Positions 13,306-19,488 of a stretch of DNA of 19,560 nt are shown here, piece after piece. This stretch comes from Caproicibacter sp046707225 (GTDB lineage: Bacteria; Bacillota; Clostridia; Oscillospirales; Acutalibacteraceae). The DNA lies in NCBI RefSeq assembly GCF_046707225.1, contig NZ_JBJKOP010000021.1:1-19560 (forward strand). The letters run 5' to 3'. Under the pieces are notes generated by a model that was not told the DNA's origin, made no database searches, and worked only from the letters and a program-made list of their open reading frames with translations. The position numbers were made by a program, and so were the translations under genes. Position 1 is the stretch's first letter. Each line of letters begins with the position of its first letter.

Positions 13306-13794
13306 TCAGGGGGTGCTTGAAATTCCCAGGGCCTGACGGCCTTCGGACAGCTTTGTACGCAGGAGTACGGCCGGTTCCCCCGCAATATTCGCGTAAGTTC
13401 CATCAGATCCGTTAAAAACAATCACATCTTCCGGCTCTTCATAAACAAAATAATTCGCTTTTAGTTTTCCCGGGGTGTCGTCCAGGAAATTTTTTGGATC
13501 AGCTTCCACCGCTATCTCGATATGATGATTCATATCTAAATTCATGTTGAAGAATGCGTCGTCGCAGCGAACAAATTTAAGACCGGCTAAATAATTTGAG
13601 AAGTCGGTTCCTTTCTGATCAAAGATCGTATCCTTGATCTCGTAATCCATCGGAGTGGTTTCTTTCGTATAAAATATGCGGACAATCGAATGCGGAGCCC
13701 TCTGATAAGAAACAAAAAGCCCGGCGGCGGAAAGGACGCAAAGAGCAACCAACAAAACAATAAGATACCGTTTCCGTATATGAAAGTTTTTCAT
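13306..13794 (-). CDS. Anchored hypothetical protein, paralog of 15211-15687
   Basis: A 162-residue protein: basic N-terminus (MKNFHIRKRY), one membrane helix (about 11-29), and a ~130-residue outer domain. It is clearly paralogous to the gene at 15211-15687: both share the order TPMDYEIKD or TSFYTLEDH, then DFSNYLAGLKFVRCDDAFFN (64-83), NMNLDMNHHIEI (83-94), and a late YFVYEEPEDVIVFNG strand pair (115-129). The conserved core (K/D)FVxCDDxFxNMNLDM is specific enough to define the pair as a family. ATG 13794 follows AGGAGG at 5 bases, the best site in the array. It starts 18 bases after the previous gene. No known family recognised; immunity or sensor roles are guesses. Confidence 0.75.
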   Translation of the reverse strand: MKNFHIRKRYLIVLLVALCVLSAAGLFVSYQRAPHSIVRIFYTKETTPMDYEIKDTIFDQKGTDFSNYLAGLKFVRCDDAFFNMNLDMNHHIEIAVEADPKNFLDDTPGKLKANYFVYEEPEDVIVFNGSDGTYANIAGEPAVLLRTKLSEGRQALGISSTP

Positions 13795-13812
13795 TGGAAC
13801 CTCCTAACAGTT

Positions 13813-14376
13813 TCAAAAAGTGTTGATTAAACCTAGTTTTCGTAACTTGTTGAGCGCTTCTTCACGGCTGCTTGCGTTAGGCACAATACAGTAACCGTTT
13901 TCTTCTCCCCAGACCCAACCAGTCGGTTTCCCAAATTGAACAGCACCGCCGTTTTTATTTTGTGTGTTTTCTTCATAGACCAAAATGCACAGATCATGAA
14001 AGAAACGCTTGGAAAACATCAGACCTAAGGAATAACACATTTTTACCGGAGGAGAGTTCCCTCGGCATGTTTCCTGAAAACTGTAATCCAGATGATCCCC
14101 GTTTGAACTTATTTTTACATCAGACATTTTCTCAGAGGTCAATCGGTAATCCGAAACGGTAATCTGCCCTGAAAAAGTATCCTCTTGAAAAACGTTCAAG
14201 TGATAGTATCCCGAAATATGTATTTGGCAATTTTCCAGATAGGAGGGATCGTCCAATTTAATTTCTTTTGCATCGTATACACTGTGAAATGGAATCGGAA
14301 TCAGATGGAACAGGATGATAATTGAAAGCAAAATAAAAAATATTTGAATCAGTTTTTTGATTCTTTTGTGATCCAC
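13813..14376 (-). CDS. Anchored hypothetical protein with outer domain
   Basis: A 187-residue protein with a short basic N-terminus (VDHKRIKKL), one strong membrane helix (about 9-29) and a ~155-residue outer domain containing strands CQIHISGYYHLNV and TFSGQITVSDYRL, a cysteine pair region and a final ASSREEALNKLRKLGL helix (about 168-183). I prefer GTG 14376, with GGAG 6 bases upstream, because the N-terminus then matches the plan of the neighbouring anchored proteins. An in-frame ATG at 14436 (AAAGGGG at 9 bases) would add 20 residues that look like linker sequence. It is followed at 18 bases by the next anchored gene. No family recognised. Confidence 0.65.
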   Translation of the reverse strand: MDHKRIKKLIQIFFILLSIIILFHLIPIPFHSVYDAKEIKLDDPSYLENCQIHISGYYHLNVFQEDTFSGQITVSDYRLTSEKMSDVKISSNGDHLDYSFQETCRGNSPPVKMCYSLGLMFSKRFFHDLCILVYEENTQNKNGGAVQFGKPTGWVWGEENGYCIVPNASSREEALNKLRKLGLINTF

Positions 14377-14401
14377 GGTCAACTCCACCCCCTCGCCGGG
14401 T

Positions 14402-14488
14402 TTATGCGGAATTCCGGTTGCCATGCCGGGCTTCATTTAAGGTTTCCCCTTTATGAAGGGTTAGATAATACAGATTCCACCATTTCAT
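14402..14488 (-). other. Short frame with a strong ribosome binding site
   Basis: ATG 14488 is preceded by GGGGGAG at 5 bases and opens 28 codons starting MKWWNLYYLTLHKGE. The first residues weakly resemble the start of the two-helix cassette proteins (MKMLKQLYLHVKKEF). It may be a leader peptide coupled to the next gene or a leftover start of a lost two-helix gene. A small CCGG-type hairpin (14517-14537) lies just before it. Confidence 0.2.
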
Positions 14489-14558
14489 AATCGCTCCCCC
14501 AATATTTGACCTTCTGCTGTCCGGGCTAATCCGGCAGGACCTTTGAAGACAGTTCTGC

Positions 14559-15230
14559 TTACATAACACCGGAGAGCATCTGCTTCAAAGTATCCCATGA
14601 CAAATTCGGATTTTCTTTGGAATAGGATTCCAAAAAATAGACGTATCCCTGGTGTTTGAATTCAGCGCAAAAGCAATATTGAAAAGCTTTGTCCTGACCA
14701 TTACGATATTTCACCGTAATTCCATGAACCGTTTTGGTTGCGTTGCTTTTTTCCAACAGGCTTTCATATCCGGGATATTCGTCGGAACCAATGATGAACG
14801 GATCGTCGTCCCTGAAAAAGATCGTCAGATTAACATAATCATCTTTTACATCAAACTGCTTCCCGCCGTAAAGCACTTGGGCGGACAGCATCCTCCACGT
14901 CTCCCTGTCTTTTTTATTCTTATCCTTTTTATCTCTATATTCCAGAGTAAATTCCGTATATGGCTTAGGACCCTTCTGCTTTAACTCCAACTTGTCAAGT
15001 AATAAGTCTCCGCCAAACAGAGCTACCGCTTTGTCAGCGGATGTGACGGTCGTATGGCTTTTGTCCCAGTTCGGGTCCTGTCCGTGACCTTCGTAATTCC
15101 CGGTTACAAGAGGAATCAGACAGATTCCCACTACAGCCGTGATGGCCAAAAGCGCAATTGCTGTTGGAACCATTTTTTTAAATTTGAATTGATTGTTCCC
15201 ATCAGTTTTATTAGTTCTTTGACCTTGCAA
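14559..15230 (-). CDS. Anchored hypothetical protein with a large outer domain
   Basis: A 223-residue protein: hydrophilic N-terminus rich in N, K and Q (1-19), one membrane helix (about 20-41), then a ~180-residue outer domain. The domain has a charged KKDKNKKDRE loop, the strand DYVNLTIFFRDDDPFIIGSDEY (about 132-153), and a hydrophobic strand pair near the C-terminus (AFQYCFCAEFKHQGYVYFLE) before a closing helix. The C-terminal plan is reminiscent of DUF4367-type outer domains, but I cannot confirm this. The start is TTG 15230, placed 10 bases after GAGGAGG inside the end of the preceding gene (20-base overlap), so translation is probably coupled. ATG at residue 20 has no binding site. Confidence 0.65.
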   Translation of the reverse strand: MQGQRTNKTDGNNQFKFKKMVPTAIALLAITAVVGICLIPLVTGNYEGHGQDPNWDKSHTTVTSADKAVALFGGDLLLDKLELKQKGPKPYTEFTLEYRDKKDKNKKDRETWRMLSAQVLYGGKQFDVKDDYVNLTIFFRDDDPFIIGSDEYPGYESLLEKSNATKTVHGITVKYRNGQDKAFQYCFCAEFKHQGYVYFLESYSKENPNLSWDTLKQMLSGVM

Positions 15231-15687
15231 CGGCAGGCTTCCTCCTCACCTTGCGTCCCTGCCGGAGCATGGTTCGCAGATAATCGGATTGAGTTCCTTT
15301 CAGTACGGCATATTGATCGATAAATCCATCAAAAACGATATAGTTATCTTGTTCTTGAAAAACAGTATAATTTTTAACCAAATATTTCGATCCATCATCA
15401 ATCCTTATTTCTATGTGACCTTTGTCCATATCTAAATTCATGTTGTAAAAATCATCATCGCAAGGCACAAAATCAAGACGGTTCAAATAATTACAGAATT
15501 CAGTGCTGTCTTTGTGATATAAATGATCTTCTAATGTGTAAAATGAAGTTCTTTTTGGATTGGGGTAAACGATTTCTATTTTTTGATGGGATAAACTCCC
15601 ATACTGAAAAGCGATTGCAATTACCAGAATGGCACAAATAATGAGAGGAAACAAAACAAAACGCTTTTTTATGCTGATTTTCTTCAT
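15211..15687 (-). CDS. Anchored hypothetical protein, paralog of 13306-13794
   Basis: A 158-residue protein: basic start (MKKISIKKRF), one membrane helix (about 11-28), outer domain of ~130 residues. Conserved with its paralog are EFCNYLNRLDFVPCDDDFYN (63-82), NMNLDMDKGHIEI (82-94), a YTVFQEQDNYIVFDG strand pair (107-121), and a tyrosine-arginine rich end. ATG 15687 follows GGGAG at 6 bases. A 13-bp hairpin (15708-15740) stands 20 bases before the start. Its last 20 bases overlap the TTG start of the next gene. The C-terminus is unusually basic (RRKPAVARSKN). Confidence 0.75.
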   Translation of the reverse strand: MKKISIKKRFVLFPLIICAILVIAIAFQYGSLSHQKIEIVYPNPKRTSFYTLEDHLYHKDSTEFCNYLNRLDFVPCDDDFYNMNLDMDKGHIEIRIDDGSKYLVKNYTVFQEQDNYIVFDGFIDQYAVLKGTQSDYLRTMLRQGRKVRRKPAVARSKN

Positions 15688-15707
15688 TGATATCTCCCTT
15701 ATAAGAT

Positions 15708-15740
15708 AACTTGTGATCCGCGAAACACGGATCACAAGTT
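15708..15740 (-). promoter_or_regulatory. Pre-start hairpin before the anchored gene
   Basis: AACTTGTGATCCG (15708-15720) pairs perfectly with CGGATCACAAGTT (15728-15740) around a CGAAACA loop. It ends 20 bases before ATG 15687, the same placement as the other hairpins of the array. There is no T-run of terminator type. Between it and the end of the frameshifted gene (15852) I see nothing further. Confidence 0.7.
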
Positions 15741-15851
15741 AAGAATAAAAAACATCACAGAATAGCCAGACTCAGTCCCTCACATATGGATTTCTCCGTG
15801 GCTACTGTTATTGCGCATTGTCTAAAAACAGTTGCATAAAAGGTAGTGCCA

Positions 15852-16144
15852 CTAAAGTATAACGGACAAAATTCCCAGCCGGTCGGGCCACTTAGGAAGC
15901 GCCGCCAGTTCGGCATCCCTTCTTCGTGAGAACATGGAGCAAAAAAATCGCCTGTTTATAATCCACAAGCCCAGCAGAATCAAAAACAAGAGGACCGTAA
16001 ACGCAATTGCCGCTTTTTGAAAAACATCGTGGACCCCAAGTCCAAACCGTTCCGAACATTCACCAATGATAAGGCTAAAAATAGCGGCCCCGCGACGGCA
16101 ATCGAAAGAAAACCATAAAGACGAATTTCTCGCTTCGAAATCAT
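15852..16144 (-). pseudogene. Frameshifted two-helix membrane protein gene (copy B)
   Basis: From ATG 16144 the frame reads MISKREIRLYGFLSIAVAGP and then loses sense near 16076-16084. In the adjoining frame a clear continuation runs to TAG 15852: SLIIGECSERFGLGVHDVF, a hydrophobic helix (AIAFTVLLFLILLGLWII) and a basic RRFF..SRRRDAEL tail. One missing base near GGCCGCTATTTTTAGCC explains the break (293 bases = 97 codons plus 2). Repaired, it is a ~97-residue protein with two membrane helices, matching in size and position the two-helix gene of copy A, though the sequences differ. GGGAGG lies 12 bases before the ATG. It could also be a sequencing error. Confidence 0.7.
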
Positions 16145-16203
16145 CTCAATAAACAACCTCCCATTCAACCAAATACATATCTCTCCCTGGTTCCTTCATA
16201 ACT

Positions 16204-16788
16204 CTATTGTGATTGGTGAAAATCCATAGAAATGCTGCCAGATGCTTCTTGAAACCCTGGCGTATTAATTTTCAAAGTAAAGGATTCTTGAATGGGAGGA
16301 ATCGCACCTGTTAAACTTGCATCATTTGCATAAGAACTTTGCCATAATGGTAATTCTCCTTGCAGACTTTCCGTAAAGCCTTCAAGCCTGTTGTCTTGTT
16401 TCATCTTCGCCCCCTTTTCCCATTCGGTCTTGGGTGCAAATGTAATTTGATAACTTTCCATTTTTTTTAGATCCTTTATATCTCCCTTATATGTAAGATA
16501 AAAGGTTGCGGTATAAGTCGGCATTGCCTTTAATGTATCACGATAAACATTGCTGTCTTCTCCTTTTTCATCTCTTATCTTATTTAAGATGTTTTGGAAG
16601 CTCTCTTTTTCTTCTTGTGAGCTGTTATCAATCTGATACGTTGCTTTCCAGTACTTATTTTCCCCTTGTAAAACATATGGAATTGCTTTCATACTCGCAG
16701 TATCATGCACCGCATTTGAATTGCCTTTCAAGCACCCTGTAAACATACACAAAATAGCAATGGAACTGATTACTGCCGTTTTTTTCAC
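16204..16788 (-). CDS. Hypothetical lipoprotein
   Basis: A 194-residue secreted lipoprotein. The signal peptide (MKKTAVISSIAILCMFTGC) ends in a lipobox-like FTGC with the modified cysteine at residue 19. The mature part is polar and strand-rich: ATYQIDN, a charged helix EEKESFQNILNKIRDEKGE (58-76), TATFYLTYKG (93-102) and a C-terminal FTLKINTPGF...GSISMDF strand pair typical of a small beta-sandwich. It is followed by a two-helix gene and preceded by the secreted gene and a 17-bp hairpin, so it takes the anchored-protein slot of copy B. The start is GTG 16788 with GGAGGAG 7 bases upstream. No known family recognised. Confidence 0.75.
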   Translation of the reverse strand: MKKTAVISSIAILCMFTGCLKGNSNAVHDTASMKAIPYVLQGENKYWKATYQIDNSSQEEKESFQNILNKIRDEKGEDSNVYRDTLKAMPTYTATFYLTYKGDIKDLKKMESYQITFAPKTEWEKGAKMKQDNRLEGFTESLQGELPLWQSSYANDASLTGAIPPIQESFTLKINTPGFQEASGSISMDFHQSQ

Positions 16789-16811
16789 TTTTTCACTCCT
16801 CCCTTACAAGT

Positions 16812-16854
16812 CCAAAGGTAGCTGATCTATCAGTTTGAGATCAGCTGCCTTTGG
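16812..16854 (-). promoter_or_regulatory. Pre-start hairpin before the lipoprotein gene
   Basis: The 17-base arms 16812-16828 and 16838-16854 pair over their full length with one G-T wobble, around a 9-base loop. The minus-strand 3' arm ends 23 bases before GTG 16788 and just before GGGAGGAG. No T-run follows, so processing, stabilising or start control is more likely than termination. Confidence 0.75.
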
Positions 16855-16898
16855 CGCTTAATTATCTTTACTCATGTGTGAAACAATAAGAACTGTTT

Positions 16899-16918
16899 GC
16901 ACAAGCACAAGCACAAGC
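16899..16918. repeat. Hexanucleotide tandem repeat GCACAA x3.3
   Basis: Three copies of GCACAA plus GC directly follow the stop codon of the secreted gene at 16919 on the minus strand. It is non-coding as read now and could vary in copy number. Confidence 0.7.
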
Positions 16919-17518
16919 TTACTTTGCCGTATACCAGTAGGAATAGGTTGTCTGAGTAATAATCGGTGGATAGACCCCATCTTCATTCGTAATTACATGC
17001 ACTCCTTCTGCTCTATACTTCGCTCCAACAGTGGGATCATCTAAAGTTGCGTTAGCTGAGCAGGATTTCGAATCGAATTCAACATTTGAACCACTAGCAA
17101 CGACCTTACTATCAGAGTTAAGAATATATGAATCAATCGTTATCATGACAGGAGTGTCAGAAGAAACATACTCGGTTTCCGATGTGCTTTCCAAAGAATG
17201 ATCAGTATATTGCAGCAAATAGGATTTACTGCCACCAACTCCATTCGTCGTTACCGTTCCGTTATCATTTTTTAAAACATCTTTCCACGGATATTTGACT
17301 GAGTTATAGTTAGCTTTTTGGCTTGAACTAAAACGGCTTGCAATTTCTGGATATACTGTCTTATAAAATTCATAAACAGTCATATCCGTTCCTTTAATGG
17401 CATTGATTGTTTCAAGTTGCTTTGAATTAGCTTCGATACTGAATTGATACGCGTCATCGCTTTTAGACTCCGCCGCGAACGCGGGAACGCACACCATCAT
17501 GGACATCGCGAAAACCAA
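16919..17518 (-). CDS. Secreted hypothetical protein without a usable start (copy B)
   Basis: The frame encodes a Sec signal peptide ending VCVPAFAAES and a ~180-residue mature part that is serine-rich and strand-rich, with no lipobox and a C-terminal beta pattern (YRAEGVHVITN, TQTTYSYWYTAK). The signal part begins upstream as TWKKAVSLVLVF but is cut by an in-frame TAA at 17546-17548, and no ribosome binding site precedes it. The only starts left (TTG 17518, ATG at 17506-17497) would give a shortened signal without its basic end. The signal-coding DNA differs from that of the gene at 18558 at only 5 of 73 bases, while the mature parts are unrelated and far more AT-rich. It is probably silent or broken, or a donor cassette. 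Confidence 0.65.
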   Translation of the reverse strand: MVFAMSMMVCVPAFAAESKSDDAYQFSIEANSKQLETINAIKGTDMTVYEFYKTVYPEIASRFSSSQKANYNSVKYPWKDVLKNDNGTVTTNGVGGSKSYLLQYTDHSLESTSETEYVSSDTPVMITIDSYILNSDSKVVASGSNVEFDSKSCSANATLDDPTVGAKYRAEGVHVITNEDGVYPPIITQTTYSYWYTAK

Positions 17519-17573
17519 AACCAGGCTGACTGCTTTTTTCCAAGTTTAATAATTAACTAACGGAAAAATTCTA

Positions 17574-17895
17574 TTACTTGAATAGCCGATGCCCTGAAAC
17601 ACCATGAATCAGCGTCACTAAAATAATATAACCTACATAGATCACGAAGCTGTCCCAAAAAATTACCGAAGGAGAAAATAGAAAGCCTAGATAATTATGC
17701 GGAAGATGATACCAAAAAAGTAACCCAGCTTCCGATAATTCCATACTGATACTGATAAGCAGAGTATACTTCCTTTATAGGATAAGCCGGACGTACCAAA
17801 GTAATGAGGAAAAGGATCAAAGTTAAAAGCCAGTAGGCCTTCAACGAAAATTCTTTTTTAACATGTAAGTAAAATCGTTTAAATTTCTGTTTCAT
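17574..17895 (-). pseudogene. Frameshifted two-helix membrane protein gene (copy A)
   Basis: From ATG 17895 (GAGGTG upstream) the frame reads FYLHVKKEFSLKAYWLLTLI, one membrane helix, and on to QYGIIGSWVTF, then breaks at a six-T run (minus strand, 17714-17719). Dropping one T restores a full C-terminus: WYHLPHNYLGFLFSPSVIFW, then a second helix (FVIYVGYIILVTLIHGV) and SGHRLFK before TAA 17574. The total of 322 bases is 107 codons plus one. Without the repair the product stops after LVSSSA with one helix. The N-terminal half is paralogous to 13035-13214. Mutation, phase variation at the run or a sequencing error are all possible. Confidence 0.8.
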
Positions 17896-17959
17896 ATTTC
17901 ACCTCGCGTTCTATGAGTCAGGTAGCCGTTCTTAAAATAATGCTCGCACAACTGGATAG

Positions 17960-18496
17960 TTAACCAGCTTTGTAATAGGTATAAGTGATGTCTTGAGTAT
18001 AATCATAAGATTGTGCTCCAATGTAATACCAAAGCCGCAGCCCGTCCGTACTGACGACAGTGGCGGCATGGGTTGCAACGGTTACGCTGGAAATGGAGTC
18101 GTCGTACAGAATGCCCCAATAAAGAAACCCTGCTTTTCCACGGCCCAAAGCGCCACCCAGCATGTCGCCCGTGGAATTGATACTTTCCTCTTTGCTCTTC
18201 GAAATGTCACCTATATTCCCAAGCAGTTGATACCCCAGCAGGTCTTTTTGCAAAACAGCGCATCGAATTACTGTTGGATCTTCAAATGAATGATAAAAAA
18301 CAACCGCTTTATTTCCCTTCATCACTTCAGCAATTTCTGAGTCCGATGAAGAGTTTTCTCTATTAAAGTGCCGCTCCACCCATTGCATCGGCGTGACATC
18401 GGCTTGCCGGACCGCCCAGCCCGCCATGCACAGGATTAGAGCTGCCAAAATTATTATAATTATGCAATGCACTTTTCCAATAGATCGAATTTTCAT
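17960..18496 (-). CDS. Anchored hypothetical cassette protein (copy A)
   Basis: A 178-residue protein: basic start (MKIRSIGKVHC), one membrane helix (about 11-30), then a ~145-residue outer domain containing AVVFYHSFEDPTVIRCAVLQ (64-83), a glycine-rich GDMLGGALGRGKAGFLYWGI stretch (about 110-129), and a strand-rich end (SSVTVATHAATVV, LRLWYYIGAQSYDYTQDITY). It is the complete version of the deletion remnant at 12721-12870. ATG 18496 follows TTGGAG at 7 bases, and a compensated hairpin stands 18 bases upstream. It lies between the secreted gene and the two-helix gene. No known family recognised; a partner or immunity protein for the secreted product would fit the context but is inference. Confidence 0.78.
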   Translation of the reverse strand: MKIRSIGKVHCIIIIILAALILCMAGWAVRQADVTPMQWVERHFNRENSSSDSEIAEVMKGNKAVVFYHSFEDPTVIRCAVLQKDLLGYQLLGNIGDISKSKEESINSTGDMLGGALGRGKAGFLYWGILYDDSISSVTVATHAATVVSTDGLRLWYYIGAQSYDYTQDITYTYYKAG

Positions 18497-18514
18497 ATTG
18501 AATCTCCAATATCA

Positions 18515-18545
18515 CAGCGTAATCCTCGCAATGAGGATTACGCTG
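18515..18545 (-). promoter_or_regulatory. Conserved pre-start hairpin, copy A
   Basis: CAGCGTAATCC (18515-18525) pairs perfectly with GGATTACGCTG (18535-18545); the loop TCGCAATGA differs by one base from that of copy C (12889-12919). Two stem pairs differ from copy C on both strands, keeping complementarity. It lies between the stop of the secreted gene and the ribosome binding site of the anchored gene, with no T-run. Confidence 0.8.
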
Positions 18546-18557
18546 TTCAAACGTATT

Positions 18558-19433
18558 TTAATATGGCCTTGATGATATCCTAGTAATAAGACTCCATTGC
18601 TTTGATGTACCTGAGAGCGAAAAACCGACTCCACTTGTCGATATGTTAATACTACCTGTTTCTTCTTGATAGGTGTGAATATATTTACAAACAAAACTTG
18701 TTGTATTTCCTCCACCAGTTAGTTTGTTTTTAAACATAGTCAAACCGGCACCAATAGATTTTGTATAACTGCGATCACCATAATATTCAGGACCTTCTAA
18801 GAATCCCCATACATGGCCTTTATTAGGCTGTGAATCAGCAGAATAGGTATCTCTTTTGTTCCCAGAATCATCAACAGCAGTAATACTTTCTAAATTGTAA
18901 TCGTAGTTGCCGCCCCAAACAAATCCTAGAAAATCATCGCCGGCAGCTGGCGTGTTTTTGCCAGTCGTTAAATCTGGCCATGTCCACGTTGCAGTACAGC
19001 TTGGCTGATATTCAATTGCATAATCAGTGTCCCAATTGCGGTATAGTTCAAAAAAAAGATGAAGTCTTCCTTTTGAATCCGAGTCGCTTGGTTCAATAAC
19101 ATCATTTGTGGATATGTCGTTAAACTTATCTTTCCCAATTTGGTTAACTTCACTTTTAGAAAGCAGTTTACTGCTCGTGCAGATTTTTTTGCCATTAACG
19201 GTATCATACTTTTCTTCGACGTAGACAGTAGCGTTTACAGTTCCAACTAGGACCTTTGAGGAATTCGAACCATTCAGAATGTTTTTAGCTGGAGAAAATG
19301 ACTGTTCAATATAGGCGTTAGGATATTCTTCGGAATATATGTTGACATTGAATTTTTCGGTGTCATTATTGGAACTCTCCGCCGCGAACGCGGGCACGCA
19401 CACCATCATGGACAGGGCGAAAACCAGAACCAA
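18558..19433 (-). CDS. Secreted hypothetical protein with a disrupted start (copy A)
   Basis: The frame encodes a Sec signal peptide ending VCVPAFAAES and a ~270-residue strand-rich mature protein with a tryptophan- and glycine-rich centre (TATWTWPDLTTGKNTPAAGD, DFLGFVWGGNYDYN) and a C-terminal YIHTYQEETGSINIS to GFSLSGTSKQW repeat-like strand pair. A textbook AAGGAGG (19471-19477) stands 7 bases before ATG 19461-19463, but the next in-frame codon is TGA (19458-19460); the signal sequence TWKKAVSL follows. GTG one base over opens another frame. The earliest usable in-frame start is TTG 19433, inside the signal peptide. The gene may be inactivated, or its start may be regulated. The listed start is therefore only nominal. 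No known family recognised. Confidence 0.68.
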   Translation of the reverse strand: MVLVFALSMMVCVPAFAAESSNNDTEKFNVNIYSEEYPNAYIEQSFSPAKNILNGSNSSKVLVGTVNATVYVEEKYDTVNGKKICTSSKLLSKSEVNQIGKDKFNDISTNDVIEPSDSDSKGRLHLFFELYRNWDTDYAIEYQPSCTATWTWPDLTTGKNTPAAGDDFLGFVWGGNYDYNLESITAVDDSGNKRDTYSADSQPNKGHVWGFLEGPEYYGDRSYTKSIGAGLTMFKNKLTGGGNTTSFVCKYIHTYQEETGSINISTSGVGFSLSGTSKQWSLITRISSRPY

Positions 19434-19488
19434 GCTGACTGCTTTTTTCCAAGTCTTTCACATTTTTGTTCCTCCTTTTTATTTTGGC

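Noticed and set aside
18515..18545. The array hairpins as intrinsic terminators
   Set aside because: None of the four is followed by a T-run on the minus strand, and each lies directly before a ribosome binding site.
16919..19433. Secreted proteins as lactococcin 972-type bacteriocins
   Set aside because: They are far larger than that family, lack its motif pattern, and no ABC transporter immunity genes follow.
19440..19463. Programmed -1 frameshifting at A AAA AAG in the signal sequence
   Set aside because: Moving from the GTG frame to the signal frame needs a +1 (or -2) step, so the classic -1 slippery site does not give the required product.
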